A stretch of DNA of 64,000 nucleotides. Origin: Talaromyces rugulosus. Its lineage: Eukaryota > Ascomycota > Eurotiomycetes > Eurotiales > Trichocomaceae. Below are positions 11,224 through 23,689 of the stretch, in pieces. Numbering within the stretch: the stretch's first letter is position 1; each line of letters opens with the position of its first letter. The position numbers and the translations under genes were made by a program. Under the pieces are notes generated by a model, which had not been told where the DNA came from, did not search any database, and was given only the letters and a program-made list of their open reading frames with translations. The stretch lies in assembly GCF_013368755.1 (NCBI RefSeq), contig NC_049564.1, forward strand, positions 4,100,001 through 4,164,000, read 5' to 3'.

Positions 11224-13086
11224 CTAGAATGTGCTGGTTGCAAGCCGACTAGCAGCATTCTTTGCATCCAACCGGCCGTCGTCCTCCTCAGCAATAGAGC
11301 TGACACCGCTCAGAGCTCGAGCCCGCCCTTTACCGCCGTCACCGTTGGCGTTTTCGTCCTCTGGAATTGGGACGACAACTGCGGCTCCACTGACGCTCCG
11401 GCTCAAACTGTCGCCGCGACGAGGAACGCCACTCCATGCATCGCCCTTAGGTCCTTGGCTCGATGCCATGCTTGCTCTTCGCACTGCAGGGTGCGCTTCT
11501 CGCCCAAGACGACTCAGTCCACCAGAAGCGTCGATCGCCCGAATGTCTGCACGAACGCTCTCGAGCAAAGCCAATGTTCGACGTTCGGCTTCAATCTGCC
11601 GTAGGGTGTAGTCTCGAAGGCTTGCAAGGACATCGTCTGAAGTCCGGTTAAACCACTGTCGCGTTTCCAACAACAAATTCGCAGTTACCCTTTCCGTTTT
11701 CTTCGTAAGATACGTCTCTTGCCCGAGGGCCTCGTCCAAAGCACTAATAGCTTCGTCCACCTTGTCTGGGCGAACTGATGTGCTGCCCTTCAACCGGTCT
11801 GCTGCGGCACGCTTGCTACGCGCCGTCTGTTGCGCCTGAAGTAGCTCTCGAAGGAGAATATGGCGATTCGTCAATGTTTCTTTAACAATAAATGCGTCTG
11901 ATGAGTGGTACTCCAATGGATCTCCTAGTGTTGTTGCTTCTGCTGTGGCTTGGGCCGCATGATAGTCACCGGTCGTTTGAATAATTCGGCCAAGTTTACG
12001 ATAGGCATTTCCTAATCCAGTATGTGTCTCCTGGACATGCATATGCCCAATCTTGACACCGAGATCGGATTCTGCCAATCCGAGGCCTGTAACAAAAGTT
12101 AGAAACCAGCGTGCCCTTCACGTTTCATGAGCGACCTATATGCTTACCTCTCCGGGTTTTAACTACGCGGTCAACCTTTTGACTCGCATCCAGAGCACCA
12201 AGGTAAAACATCTTTACAACCGGGCGTGCGCTCTGTAACTCTGGGGTATCATCCGGCGGCGGTGCGAACTGCTTGATAACCTTTCGACGAACACCAGTTG
12301 CAGGTTGCTTCATCCGGACGACCGGGCTATAGCCAAAATCGCTTTCGACAAAAAGAACAACCTCGTCATCATGGGTGAGAACCTCATTTCCAAAAACGTA
12401 GTTCATCCACCTCTGCATAGAAGTCTTGACACGAATCTCGTCTTCATCGGTTCCTGCACCAGCCGGGGTGAGCGGGGGAGGAACGGCCGGAACCAGAGCT
12501 TCCGGGTTTGAAGATATCAAGTGCTCGGCAAGTTTGACAAACTCAGAATGGGTGCGTCGAACATCTCGGTATTGCGTGGTGCGAAACTTGGGGATGTTGG
12601 TCTACCACGTGGTCAGCTCACACGTTCATTCATATCTCACAAAAAGAGTCTCAAACACACATAAACATCGAATCGTAAGACGGGGTCTTTCTTTCCCGTC
12701 CGCTCCAGAGCCGTTATCTTTCCCTGAAGTTTATATGCCGGTGCCGGCGGCCGGGCAGCATTTTGTCGAGCTCCGGTTTGATAACGAGCAGGACCCTCGG
12801 ATCGGGGCGATTGTTGGTTGGCAGTCGACTGAGGTTGCTGACTGGGTGTAGTTTCACCAGCCTGGGAGCTTTGGGGCGTCCCTGCAGCCTCCCCCGGTGC
12901 TGTTCCTTGCGCAATCCCGGATTCAGTCTCCTGGTAATTTCCGTAGGGCGATTGCTGGTGCGGAGGTAAGGGCGCGGGAGGGACGTCAGTGTGTTGTCCG
13001 GCGGAGGCGAAAGTGTTGCTATCGGGGTGCGGGGATCCCCAAGGGGAAGGTTCCACGAGATCATTAGACATCGTTGAGTAATCCAT
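11224..13086 (-). CDS. vps17: Retromer sorting nexin Vps17
   Basis: PX-BAR sorting nexin that pairs with Vps5 to form the membrane-binding part of retromer, which recycles receptors from endosomes to the Golgi. Three exons, 13086-12661, 12601-12148 and 12086-11224, give 580 residues. Residues 1-115 are a disordered Pro/Gln/Ser-rich tail. The PX domain runs from about 118 to 235 (YKLQGKITALERTGKKDP, then TTQYRDVRRTHSEF, with the basic RRTH loop). A Vps5-type helical BAR region follows (KIGHMHVQETHTGLGNAY, the QAQQTARSKRAAADRLKG helix, ending in RQWFNRTSDDVLASLRDY). The C-terminal 100 residues are Ser-rich and probably phosphorylated. The family identity rests on the order and spacing of these blocks. 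It shares a 481-bp promoter with the divergent mef2 gene. The start ATGGATTAC was chosen over a second ATG five codons on because fungal homologues begin with MDYS. Confidence 0.9.
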
Positions 13087-13567
13087 TCCGTGTATATGTG
13101 CGACGATTCGAGTGATATTGGCCGGCGCGCAGTCAGGCACCAGTTGTCCCGTTGCGATGGCGCTCAATACATGCGAGCGCCGAGACTTGGCAAGGTGGAT
13201 CGGTTGAAGAGGCAGTATGCACAACAGCCCTTGTAAAATCAAAGATGGAGGCGACAGATATTGCACACACACAGAGCTAGAGATAGAGGTAGAGAGAGAC
13301 AGAGAGAGGGGGGCAAGGTCGGATAGGCAGTCGCGGCAGTGCGGAGATGACATCGTGAGGGCCAAGACTGCGGGTCCCTGCCAGGCTTGTGATTCGCCAA
13401 TCCCGCATGCCTTCTGAAAGCTGCCACTGCAGACTTCATTATTATTTTGTCCCAACAACAACTCGAGCTCAACTGCGCTGCCAGATTATTGATTCCGTCT
13501 CGAGTATGGGGGCAATTGGCAATTAGAATACTCTCTATATATTTCTGCTCTCTATTTTGGCTCGAAC
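13087..13567. promoter_or_regulatory. Bidirectional promoter between vps17 and mef2
   Basis: 481 bp separates the two divergent starts. It contains a purine-rich GA tract at about 13275-13312 and a TATATATT sequence near 13535, about 35 bases upstream of the mef2 ATG. No other element is recognisable. Confidence 0.6.
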
Positions 13568-16336
13568 ATGGTGACCGCCCCTTTCTTGGGGAGGGCTATT
13601 GCCCGACCTGTAACGGGCCTGTCAAGGAGACCAACATCCATATGCACATCTAAGAATATCTCGAGAAAAACAGCTGTTGCTGTCCTGAATAGAGGTTTTA
13701 CTCGAGACTTCAGCGCTACATCGCTTCTTCAGGAAGAAATCGACCTTGAAAAGACTCGCAACATTGGTATTATCGCGCATATCGATGCCGGGAAAACCAC
13801 AACCACCGAGCGCATGCTCTACTATAGTGGCTTTACACGCCGAATAGGGGACGTCGACGATGGGTCGACAGTCACAGACTTTCTTCCTGCGGAGCGGGCG
13901 CGGGGAATCACTATTCAGTCTGCTGCCATTACCTTCCATTGGCCACCCCAGGGGGCAGCTGGCGAGGCCGACAAGCTAAGCGTCCAGGAGCTGGATGACA
14001 AGCGTCTTCCAAGATCGTCAGTCTCTCACACGGTCAATCTGATTGACACTCCTGGTCACGCCGATTTTACATTTGAGGTGCTTCGGTCGTTACGAATCTT
14101 GGATGGGGCTGTGTGTATTCTGGACGGGGTTGCTGGCGTTGAAGCGCAGACGGAGAAAGTATGGCACCAAGCAAGTACATACCGAATCCCACGCATCGTG
14201 TACGTCAACAAGCTTGACCGAGACGGTGCCGCTTTTGGGAAAACAGTACGCGAAGTAGGCTCCAGACTGCATGGCTGGCCCGCAGTCTGCCAAATTCCAT
14301 GGTTCCAGGGAGGCGATGGCCGGTTTACGGGTATTGCAGACGCAGTCTCCCTTACCGGCCTTCTATGGCAAGAAGCTGGAGATGGGAAATCAGTCAAGGC
14401 GTTCGACCTCGCGGGACTGGAAGCAGAGGATGCAAAACTCGCTAGTGAATTGAAGCGCGCTCGAACAGCTTTAGTTGAGCTGCTAAGTGAGCACGACGAA
14501 GACATGGTTGAAAGGTTCTTTGAGCATGAAGAGGACCATTTGGCTATTCCACCCATTGACATTCTTAAAAGCCTCCGGAAATGTCTACTCGACCCTGCAA
14601 ACAAGATCATACCTGTCTTTGCTGGTGCTAGTTTCCGCAATATAGGAGTGCAGCCTCTGCTAGATGCGGTCACTAATCTCTTGCCTGGGCCGACAGAATC
14701 TCCTGACCCCGAAATCAGTGTTGGAAACACTACTGGAAGGCTCAGTCGACTTCTTAGCGGAGAATTGACAGTTGATCAGAGCAAGCAAGCTACGACTGGG
14801 AAATCCAAGCAGAAGAAAAAGGCCGCTCCACCTGCGGCTTCTACGATAAAAAATCCGGTTGCTAGTTTAGAGAGCTGTTCGTTAGCATTCAAAGTTGTCA
14901 GTGACGCGAAACGTGGCGTACTCGTTTACGTTCGCGTCTATTCCGGATCTCTCAACCGACAAAGCCTTCTTTACAACACCAATCTCAACGTTACAGAGAA
15001 AGCCCCCCGCCTTTTCAAGATGTACGCCAACGATGCTGTGGAAGTCGAGTCTATCTCTGCAGGCCATATTGGAGTTGTTGCCGGTTTGAAACTTGCTCGG
15101 ACGGGCGACACCTTGATATCCTGTGTAGGTAGCAGGATGACTCCCCCAGAACCGCTCAATACACTGCAGCTGCGTCCCATTGACGTTCCTCCTCCTGTTT
15201 TTTTTGCAAGCATCGAACCACACAGCCTCAGCGAGGAAAAGAACATGCAAGAAGCTTTGGCATTGCTACTACGGGAAGACCCCAGCTTACAAGTAACCAT
15301 CGACGAGGACTCTGGCCAAACACTGCTCAGCGGCATGGGAGAGCTTCATTTGGAAATTGCCCGAGACAGACTCGTAAACGACTTTAAGGCCAAGGCATCC
15401 ATGGGCCGCATCGAAATTGGCTACCGCGAGTGTGTCCTAGGCCAGTCCGGCGCCGTCACCAAGACCTTTGACAGAGAAATCGCAGGACGCAAGGGCAAAG
15501 CCAGCTGCACAGCTGTCGTCGAGCCATACGACTCAGCCGAAGAAAACACGGATTTAGGAGAAAACATCATCTTCACGCAAACCCGCGATGGGAACCAAAT
15601 CGTCATCCGCGCTCCTGGCCTTGATACCACGACGGACAAAAACGGTAACGAGCAGAGCTCCCAATTACCGTCACATCTAGACGTCAGCACATTCCAAACA
15701 TCTCTCTTCAACGGTGTCCTCTCGGCGCTCGCGCGTGGACCCCAGTTCACATTCCCTATACATAGCACACGAGTCACGCTGACCTGCGATGTCGTCGAGC
15801 ACCTTTTCGGATCCGAAAGCAGCACCTCGGCCATCTCCGCAGCGGCGCGACTCGCCACGCAAAGCGCACTGCGAGAGCTCGTCGCAACAGCCCCGAAAAA
15901 TAGCACTGCTCTGATGGAACCCGTCATGAACGTCATCATCAGCGTCGACGAAGCCAGTCTCGGCAGTGTGGTGCACGACATCTCCTCGGCGCGCGGCGGA
16001 CATATCATATCCCTCGACGAGGAAACCTCCATTACCACCACCACTACCACAAATAATGATGATGAAGCCGTCGTCGACATCGACGTAAGCAAAATATACG
16101 CTCCACCAGACCCATTCGAGTCGCCATCCGTGGCTGGTGGTCTTCCAACACAAGCTTCTGCAAACCAAGCGCGCACGATCACAGCCAAGGTTCCCTTGAA
16201 AGAAATGGTTGGGTATTTGAAACATCTGCGTAGTCTGACGGCCGGTCGCGGCACGTTTGTGATGCATGTTGATCGGTTTGAGAAGATGTCGGCGCAGCGA
16301 CAAAAGGCGGTGTTGACGGATCTAAGTAATATGTGA
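13568..16336 (+). CDS. mef2: Mitochondrial elongation factor G2 / ribosome recycling factor 2
   Basis: Translational GTPase of the EF-G family acting in mitochondria. The EF-G2 branch works with the ribosome recycling factor to split mitochondrial ribosomes after termination. A single uninterrupted exon encodes 922 residues. Residues 1-55 are basic and Ser/Thr-rich without acidic residues, fitting a mitochondrial presequence. The G domain follows: P-loop AHIDAGKT at 70-77, RGIT at 112-115, DTPGH at 160-164, NKLD at 214-217. Domain II, the EF-G domains III/IV ([12 protein letters not shown], the GYREC strand) and the C-terminal domain V ([23 protein letters not shown]) are complete. A low-complexity [14 protein letters not shown] insertion after the G domain and a threonine-rich insertion near residue 825 are seen. 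The presence of two insertions and the fast-evolving domain IV favour MEF2 over MEF1. It is convergent with the ArfGAP gene. Confidence 0.93.
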   Translation: MVTAPFLGRAIARPVTGLSRRPTSICTSKNISRKTAVAVLNRGFTRDFSATSLLQEEIDLEKTRNIGIIAHIDAGKTTTTERMLYYSGFTRRIGDVDDGSTVTDFLPAERARGITIQSAAITFHWPPQGAAGEADKLSVQELDDKRLPRSSVSHTVNLIDTPGHADFTFEVLRSLRILDGAVCILDGVAGVEAQTEKVWHQASTYRIPRIVYVNKLDRDGAAFGKTVREVGSRLHGWPAVCQIPWFQGGDGRFTGIADAVSLTGLLWQEAGDGKSVKAFDLAGLEAEDAKLASELKRARTALVELLSEHDEDMVERFFEHEEDHLAIPPIDILKSLRKCLLDPANKIIPVFAGASFRNIGVQPLLDAVTNLLPGPTESPDPEISVGNTTGRLSRLLSGELTVDQSKQATTGKSKQKKKAAPPAASTIKNPVASLESCSLAFKVVSDAKRGVLVYVRVYSGSLNRQSLLYNTNLNVTEKAPRLFKMYANDAVEVESISAGHIGVVAGLKLARTGDTLISCVGSRMTPPEPLNTLQLRPIDVPPPVFFASIEPHSLSEEKNMQEALALLLREDPSLQVTIDEDSGQTLLSGMGELHLEIARDRLVNDFKAKASMGRIEIGYRECVLGQSGAVTKTFDREIAGRKGKASCTAVVEPYDSAEENTDLGENIIFTQTRDGNQIVIRAPGLDTTTDKNGNEQSSQLPSHLDVSTFQTSLFNGVLSALARGPQFTFPIHSTRVTLTCDVVEHLFGSESSTSAISAAARLATQSALRELVATAPKNSTALMEPVMNVIISVDEASLGSVVHDISSARGGHIISLDEETSITTTTTTNNDDEAVVDIDVSKIYAPPDPFESPSVAGGLPTQASANQARTITAKVPLKEMVGYLKHLRSLTAGRGTFVMHVDRFEKMSAQRQKAVLTDLSNM

Positions 16337-16519
16337 AAAGAAAAAAGAAAGGCACTGTTTGCATAGATGATGCATGTATACTAGGAGGAAATAAGTGTTT
16401 TTTTTTGTACAATATAACTACTAATTTATTCATTCATTCCGTGAGGGAGGGATATCAACTACCCTACTCTACAACTAAGCTAGCTAAAAAGGGTCAATGA
16501 ACGACATGCATCTATTACC

Positions 16520-17911
16520 CTACCACTCCTCTCCCCAGTCGTCTTTCTCTTTGCTCGGCGCATTAGGTATCGTAGATGCAACGCCCGTAGCCGGATTAAG
16601 CCTTGAAGCTGACGTGGTCGAAGAAGATGGCGTGTGCCTCAGGGCCGTCGTTCCGATAGACCCAGACTGCCTCTTTTGTTGGTTGGTCTTCTGCTCTCCA
16701 AGCGATGAAAGGTCGTCCCAGAAATCCTGGCGCTCGGGCTGATAACGTCGCTGTGTACCAGGTGCGTCGGGGCCCTCGACAAAGCGGTTGAATTGATCAG
16801 CCGCACCCTTTGCGCCTGTTTGCAAGTTCTGGCCAAGTTGTGCGGCCTGAAGTCGGGCTTGGGCTGCAAATTCTGACTCGGCGAGCTACAGTAACAAGTT
16901 AAAAAAAGATCATTCCCCCAGGATATTATAGGGTGTGTAATAATACGTACCGACTTGGCTGTAGGCTGTATATAAGCGTCATTCACAGTTTTGGCACTCT
17001 TTCCAACGGCCGAAGTAAACCACCCGAAACCCTTGGAAAATGCTGCCACGGGATCCTTTTGGAAATCCTCAAACCCAGGCACTGGTCCTTCTTGACGCGG
17101 AGTACTGGATACCGGAAGTCCGCCACCGAAGCCACTATATTTCCCACCCTGCGAAGGAGCTAGGCCATCGGGCCGGGTCGCATTGTCATTCCCCATCTTT
17201 GCAAAATACGCCTCGTTGCGTTCTTTCTGCGTGGGCGCGCTGCCGAAAGATGCTGGTGAAGCGCGTCCACCTTGTAGCGGGGTGCCTGACCTCGAAATAT
17301 TCTCTGGGATTGAAGCAGGTGACGGTTGTTTCTTCTTTCTCTCTCCGGGGACATATTCCTTGCCCTCGGCATTGGCTGCCAGTCGATCCTTGTACTCTTC
17401 GCCCACCTCACTATCATATCGTTCCTTGATCGTCGAGTCCTCGAATGTGCGACCCTCTGAGACAACGATGGCGTGCTCGTCATAGAATTTCTTCCACGTA
17501 TCGTTTCCGCCTTTATCCATACGCTGGATTTCGGCGTTCTTAAAGGCGTCCATGGTGATGGATCGAACGAACGAAATGTGTACACCGAGGCCGCGATGAG
17601 TGCCAGCACAGTTCAGGCAGATGAATATACCGAATTTCGGCGACGCCTAATCGAAATCGTCCACAAGTCAGCACTTCAACAAACAATACTTTCAAACACT
17701 AAAGTCCTAGGAATTGGATTTACCCATTGCGGTGACGGTGCTCCGCAGTCACAACAGCGGTCGTTCCCATTCGTCTTGGAGATTTGAAGGAGCTAAAGAA
17801 GAAGAAAAAAGGCGATTAGCACACAAAATTTGATATAGCACATGTTCATAATGCGAGGTTTATTCATACCTTAGCCCTTGTCTCGGGGTCGACTTCCCAC
17901 ATTTTGGACAT
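16520..17911 (-). CDS. gcs1: ArfGAP zinc-finger protein, Gcs1/ArfGAP1-like
   Basis: GTPase-activating protein for the small GTPase Arf1, acting on COPI vesicles between Golgi and ER. Four exons, 17911-17870, 17792-17724, 17646-16951 and 16885-16520, give 390 residues. The ArfGAP zinc finger C-x2-C-x16-C-x2-C is formed by Cys27, Cys30, Cys47 and Cys50 (CCDCGAPSPQW ... FICLNC). It is followed by the catalytic arginine region GTHRGLGVHISFVRS. Two very short first exons carry the start and half of the finger. Further on, GFGWFTSAVGKSAKTVNDAY resembles an ALPS lipid-packing helix: bulky hydrophobics with Ser/Thr/Gly on the polar face. That supports curvature-sensing ArfGAP1/Gcs1 rather than Glo3 or Age2. 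The extreme C-terminus is acidic with Trp (DDWGEEW), a typical COPI coat-binding motif. It is convergent with mef2, 183 bp between the stop codons. Confidence 0.9.
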
Positions 17912-18649
17912 CTTGGGCAGCCGGACGTTCGTTCGCACTTGATAGAGCTAAAAAAACAATAGAGTCCAGTGTCGCAATTGAAGACTATGAGGGAGGAGTA
18001 TCCAGATAAATAAACAATATGTATAGCAGCTAGCACTTTCGCCTTCGCATTCCCGGTCGTCTGCTATCTCCAGGGGTGTGCTTGGATGAAGTGGACTCGT
18101 TGGTGTGGATAAAGGTCGAGAACCGGCTTAGTCTGTTCCAATGGCTATGACGGGAACCATGGCACGTGCTTTTTATCACATGCCAAACGAGGGCCTCATA
18201 ATAATGCCTCTCATCTTTAAACTACATGATAAAAATATTGTTGATGCAATTCTTTGCCTGTAATAAACCGTGTCGTCGTCGATTTTGTGTATATTTGTTG
18301 GTGTGAAGTTTACGTGAAGAGCTTACTTCTACGAGAAATGGGTACAATGTTCCCTTAAAACAGAATCAATGTCTAATGTCTTATTATGATACAAGTGAAT
18401 GGAAATAATAGAAATTAATAAAATGATTTCTCAAGTCCATATGGACAAGATCAAATGCCTGGTTTCTGAGCCGCAGTGTGTCAAACACGCAGACACACAA
18501 TAATAAAGGCTAAATTCATCACTTGTAAGACATGTCAACTACAAGACACCTTCCACTTCTGTAGTGAGTAGCTACCATAAAATTGTAATGACTTCTGCAT
18601 GGCAAGTCTTGTAACATCCCCTGTTCGTTAATTGATGCTTGACAAAGGC
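17912..18649. other. Intergenic: ArfGAP promoter and 3' region of the RRM gene
   Basis: 738 bp, AT-rich, holding the upstream region of the ArfGAP gene and the 3' flank of the RRM protein gene, which is transcribed in the same direction. No further gene or element seen. Confidence 0.6.
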
Positions 18650-20037
18650 CTAGGCAGCAGCAGGGGCGGGGGTCTCCTCAGCTGGTGCGGCTTCAGCTTC
18701 AGCACCTTCAACGCCTTCGGCACCTTCGACACCTTCACCAGGGATAATGTCCTCCTTGCCAGGGCTGTCGATGGCGACCTTGACGGCAATTTCGCGGCCT
18801 TCAATCTCCTTGCCGTTCATGTCCTGGACAGCCTTCTCCTGAAGAGCCTCGGAGCCCAGAGTGACGAATCCAAAGCCACGGCCCTTGCGGGGCTCGTTGC
18901 GGGCCTGGAGCTTCTTGATCATGAAGCGAGGAATTGGGCGCAGGGCGATCTTAGCCGAAACAGGCTCGTATTCCTGGAAAAGTTCCTTGAGCTTTACAAG
19001 GGTTAGCTTTGGAAGAATTTATTGCAATGAATGGGATGATCGAACCTTCTCTTCACTGAGATCGTAAGGAAGATTGGCAACCATGACCTTGGTCTTTGAA
19101 GGAATGCCATCCTCAGGAGGACCGCGCTGCTTCTGGGTACGAGGAGCACGGTTCTTGCCCTCGGCGTCGACGGCGGCTTCAGTCACAGATTCAGCTTGGC
19201 CAGGAGCAGTGGTCACATCGGCAACCTCACCCTCTTCGCCCTGTTTTTCCCCAAATCAGTAAATTGCTCGGAAACAAATAAGAATGCGAATATCTAATCA
19301 AAAACTTACAGTAGCGTCATTGCGAGCCCGACCACCGCGGGCGAAACGGCCACCACGACCACGAGCACGGCCGCGTCCACGGCCAGATCCCCGCTTGCGG
19401 CCTTCGCCTCCGCTGCCACCTTCACCTCCACTCACTGCACCTTCCTTGGCCTCGGCGGGCTCGGGCTTGCGAGCGACTTGGACAGACACCTTGCGTTCGA
19501 GGACTTCCTTGCCAGAGAGGTTCTGGATGGCGTCCTGGGCCTCCTGGGCAGTGGCAAGGTCGACGAAGGCATAGCCAACGGGGCGGTTGGTGCGGGGATT
19601 GACGGGAATGGCAACACTCTCACTATCGGGTTTGTCAGTTGTGATACTCTGATGATGATGACAGCAAAAATAGGCAGAAAGAAAGGAAAAGAGAGGAGCA
19701 AGGGTTGTAGGATGACAGCTTTTTAAGGAAGGCTTTGTTTAGCCTCCGCACAGTGCGGGGATAACACAGCTGGCATAAATAGCAACACCCACAAATCCGA
19801 TGGGGGTTGTATCAAACAGGGGCGAATAACACGAAGCTAAGGTTGCACTTACATGGTGTAGCCGGTGAAGAACTCTTTGAGTTCTCCCTCAGTGGTCGCA
19901 TACGCGAGGTTCCCAATGTACAGCCGACGACCCTCGTCGGCACTTGCAGCGGCGGCATCAGCCTGGGCAGCGCCGTTGGTGTCGTTGAGGGTGGTAGAAG
20001 CCAGGGTGTCGGCGAGGTTGTCTGCGGCAGTAGACAT
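18650..20037 (-). CDS. RNA-binding protein with two RRM domains and an RGG-like linker
   Basis: Probable cytoplasmic or nucleolar RNA-binding protein; the exact role is unknown. Four exons, 20037-19853, 19622-19310, 19240-19046 and 18991-18650, give 344 residues. RRM1 covers about 38-115 with RNP2 LYIGNL and RNP1 VGYAFVDL. A linker with repeated Arg-Gly (GRGRGRARGRGGRFARGG) follows at about 135-165. RRM2 covers about 215-305, with RNP2 VMVANL and RNP1 GRGFGFVTL; its loop between beta 2 and beta 3 is long (RPIPRFMIKKLQARNEPRKG). The C-terminal tail is very acidic and Ala-rich (EGVEGAEGVEGAEAEAAPA). The ATG at 20037 was preferred to one 57 bases upstream because related proteins start MSTA; the longer form would add 19 residues of no evident function. 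A fungal RIE1/SGN1-like protein is one possible comparison. Confidence 0.85.
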
Positions 20038-21248
20038 GTTTAGGCTGAGGACACGGGGGTCGTTTTTTGTGGAGGTGTTGACGAAAGGATTCAAAAGAAG
20101 AGCTGGTGACTGGAACGGACCGGTGTGTAGGAAAACGACTCAGGTAGCGGGAGGCTGCCTTGTTGGTGGGAGATTGACTTGAGGGAGGAAAAGGGTAGCT
20201 TGGTGCCCTAGATACAGAGGGGGGGGGATGAGCGTGTTGATGGAGAAACGAGAAACGATGCTTGAAGGTCTGGGGAGAGAAGAAGAGGAAGTTCGGGCTG
20301 GGCCTGGCGGAAAGGAGAAGTGCAAAAAAGGGCAGCAGCGACCGAGGATGCGCGCTAGGCCCGGACGGGACGAGTGGCGGTCGACAGCTCGTGCCAGAGC
20401 CGCACGCTGATTGGTGGCCCCGGACCCACCTGCCCGCGGTGTTGTTTTTTCTGTGAAGTTTTACACTGAACGGGTCAACAGGGCATCAACTGTACCTGTA
20501 TTGACCGTACCGATACCTGCATATGTATTCAATATTACCTGCGGAAAGACAGCGGTGTATGCCATCACGTGTCTGATGACTCATCTTCGTCTTGATTATA
20601 TCGAGACACCATTCAATGTATATATATATATATATATGTATTTATATGCACTATCTTCCATGCAATAGTCAACTCCCCTTCCGAAACTATTCTTTCTAGC
20701 CACTAGTTGACATATGTGTTTCACTTTATACTCTTGCCCCGCTATTATTTTATTTTATATTATTGTATATTATTTATTGATTTTTCTTGTCGCTAGAGCG
20801 TGCTGTTGATCAATAATCCTCACCGCGTTTACGTCACCTACAAACCCGCCATCAATTTGATTTATCGGACCATGGCTAATAACTTGATACTGCATGTAGC
20901 TCAGGGTCAACGTCGATCGGAGCAGAAGACACCCAATAGCATTAGTAACAAGTTACTAACAACCCTAACCCATATGTGGCATGACGTAGACTCCAAGATT
21001 CTCTGTTCTTATTAATATTAATATCTAGATAACCTGCTTATGACAAGCCTTTTGACCCCCGTTGCGGATCCTCGCCCGATCGGGTTTGGCGCCTGTGATT
21101 TGCGCGCTGCTTCGAGCTTAGTCAGGTGGCTCAATCTCTCTCCCTGTGCGACTATGACTAGAGTCTCGCCGCCCGCGACTTAAAACCGCGAGTTTTTTCC
21201 TCTTCCTCCCTGGAACACCGCTTTCTCTATTGCTCGTGTCTCGCCGCC
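20038..21248. promoter_or_regulatory. Divergent promoter region with a TA microsatellite
   Basis: 1.2 kb between the divergent RRM and DUF2985 genes. The first 400 bp upstream of the RRM gene are GC-rich with a G run near 20220. A TA dinucleotide run lies at about 20618-20637. A second AT-rich block is at 20730-20790. No gene is supported. Confidence 0.55.
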
Positions 21249-23351
21249 ATGGATCGAATTGAGCAGGCCGAGGATACCGCTGACAGCAGTGCCAATTCAA
21301 ACCTCCAGCCTCCGCAAGAGGCTTTCCCCTCCCTGCCGGAGGAGACCGCATCGCAGCAGCAGCCGGCAACGAGGGTCCGTTCCGCGCGGCAACGGCCTCG
21401 ACAGCCCAGTATTCGACTACGCCGTCTGTCTTCGCTCTCCTCCATTGACCAGCAAGCTGCCATCGAAAACGCACAGGCTGCCGCTCCAAGTGCTCTCGCG
21501 GGATCGACTGCAGAGGAACCTCTGCCTGGCACCCAAAATGTCGATGACGATGCATGGCAAGCGAACCGCCGTCGTAGCAATTCGGAGCCGCGCCCCGGTC
21601 GCTATTCGGCGTCTCCTCTCGTCATACCCCCCGCTGTTAGGACGAAATCGTCGCAGCAGTACATGTCGCCCGTGAAGGAAGAGACTGGTCGGCCGTCTAT
21701 AGACTTCAATACCGCCGAGCGCCTAGCACCAGAGTCGCGCCTAGCACCAGAGTCAGAAGCCTTGCCTCCTGCCCCCGACGACCGATCGACAGCAGAATCG
21801 CAACGGCCTGGAACGAGTCAAGGTAGGACACGGATGCTTCGACGCGCAAGTAACGCGGCTTTGTCTGCTTTTGGTCGGAATCGCGCTTCCACCGTTAGTG
21901 GAGCGGACCTTCCTCAGCGCTCTCTTGCCCGTGATGAATATGACTCCCGAATAGTTGATCTTTTGGACGTGATTGGTAAGTTTGATATACCCTGCTTGCC
22001 ATTCCATGACTAACCCGAGTGACTTATTAGATCCGGAGGTTGCAACGCTTTCCACTTTGACCAATGTTCAGAACTCTCTCTTTATTCCTGATCTCGGAAG
22101 CCTACTCAATCGCATGCCAACATATACTCTTACCCGACGACCTGCTGATATCCCCGAAGGCCAACCGCCTGAACGGAGGACTGAAGAAGAAAGGATTGCC
22201 GAAGAAGGCGCAGGAAAAGACTATTTTGAGCCTCATCCGACTCGCCCGCTCACAGTTAGCTCTGTAACCTCCGTTCTAGGCGAAAGCCACTTTGCCATAC
22301 TACCAGAAGGTGTTACTTTGAGCGGCTGGAGCAAGCAGGATGTCGAGGAGCTCAACGACCATGTACGCCATATGCTTCATTCGCGCCGGTCGAAATTCAA
22401 ACGAGCTATGAGGGGGTTTGGGCAGTATGTTCGGAAACGTAAGTAGACTAGTTTTTGTCTCGCTGCTCTACGAAGAAAGCTAACAACGCCTAGCTCTTGG
22501 ATTTTTTGTGACTTTGTATGCCACCTTGATCACTCTCTTCGGTCTTGCTTGGGTTCTTTTCTTGATTGGTATGTCTTTTGTTTATTCTTAGTCTCTTGAC
22601 TGTTATTGACTAAAATATTCTAGGCTGGATCAACGTCGGCGGACGACAATTATACATTATCAATGTCATCGATAACGTCCTTGTGGCTCTGTTTGCTGTT
22701 ATGGGAGATGGGCTGGCCCCATTTCGAGCTGTCGACACTTATCATATGATCTTCATCGCTCACTATCATCATTTGACGTGGAAGCTCCGAAAAAAGCGTA
22801 CTCTTCCAAAGTTGCAAGACAAGAACGACTTGCCAATACGCCGCGCAGAGGATGGCGATGCCGAGGCCGATGTTGAGAAGAGCGCAGAAGAAGAAGACCG
22901 GGGTGCAGAGTATTCAGTTCTCAGCCCTCTCCAACAATACAGGCTGGACCACCACCAGAAAAAATTCGCAAGATCACATACTTTCTACAAACCCCACGAG
23001 ACCTCTACTCACCACGCCTTCCCCCTGCGAATTCTTGTCGCCATCGTTGTGCTGTTAGATTGTCATTCCCTGTTCCAAATCGCCCTTGGAGCGTGTACAT
23101 GGGGCATCAGCTACCACGTTCGCCCATTTGCATTGACTACCGTCATTCTGTGCTGCTCCATCACATGCAACATCACCGGCGGTGTCTTGATTTCCGTCGG
23201 AGATCGTATGAGCCGGAAGAAAGATGTCATCGAACGTATGTTCCGCCAGGGCCTCACGAGCGAGGCCATGAAAAAAGTGGAAAAACGGAAACGAAGAGAA
23301 GAGGAGCAGCACCAAGAAGAAAACGAGCCTGACCCTTATGCAGGAACTTGA
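21249..23351 (+). CDS. DUF2985-family integral membrane protein
   Basis: Fungal membrane protein of unknown biochemical role with a DUF2985-type core. Four exons, 21249-21975, 22031-22438, 22494-22568 and 22624-23351, give 645 residues. The first 250 residues are disordered and rich in Ser, Pro, Arg and Gln. They include an 18-base tandem duplication (21719-21754) that repeats RLAPES. The membrane part begins near residue 380 with FFVTLYATLITLFGLAWVLF and is followed by IINVIDNVLVALFAVMGDGL, which is the diagnostic segment. A charged cytoplasmic loop comes next, then two more helices (LRILVAIVVLLDCHSLFQIA and a TTVILCCSITCNITGGVLIS helix). The C-terminal 50 residues are Lys/Glu-rich and probably helical. 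Complete copy with no lesions. A role in membrane stress or polarity has been guessed for relatives, but nothing here shows it. Confidence 0.85.
21719..21754 (+). repeat. 18-bp tandem duplication inside the DUF2985 gene
   Basis: Two exact adjacent copies of GCGCCTAGCACCAGAGTC, in frame, duplicating six residues (RLAPES) in the disordered N-terminal tail. Probably a recent slippage event with no effect on the membrane core. Confidence 0.85.
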
Positions 23352-23689
23352 GTTGACAAATATCTGACATATATATAATCTCTCGCGAACCTTGCTTATG
23401 ATACCCCCCGCCGAGTACGAGATTAATTGATGACTTTTTGTATACATATATGTGTATTTTATTTTTCTTGCCGGTCATTTACTTAGAAATACGTCGTTTA
23501 ATACAAAAATACCGGAACTTTTGGTCACTTTCTCGGTTGGAATTCGCGGTATGGCAACGTAACCTATTGTTATTAATTAATTGATAAACCGAAACCCTAG
23601 ATTGCTTTTACATGGCTTCATACTACGTGTACCACCCGGCCCATAACCCTGCATACACATGGAGAGAAAAAAATAACAATATTCGTACA
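23352..23689. other. Convergent 3' flanks, no gene
   Basis: 338 bp between the stop codons of two convergent genes; AT-rich with several TATATA-type words that may serve in 3' end formation. Nothing else seen. Confidence 0.6.

Noticed and set aside
15421..16254. 277-codon open frame on the minus strand inside mef2
   Set aside because: It is antisense to the conserved C-terminal domains of EF-G2 and has no motif of its own; the composition (many Ser, Thr, Arg) is that of a shadow frame.
20038..20094. Upstream ATG adding 19 residues to the RRM protein
   Set aside because: The extension has no conserved feature, and related proteins start at the inner MSTA.
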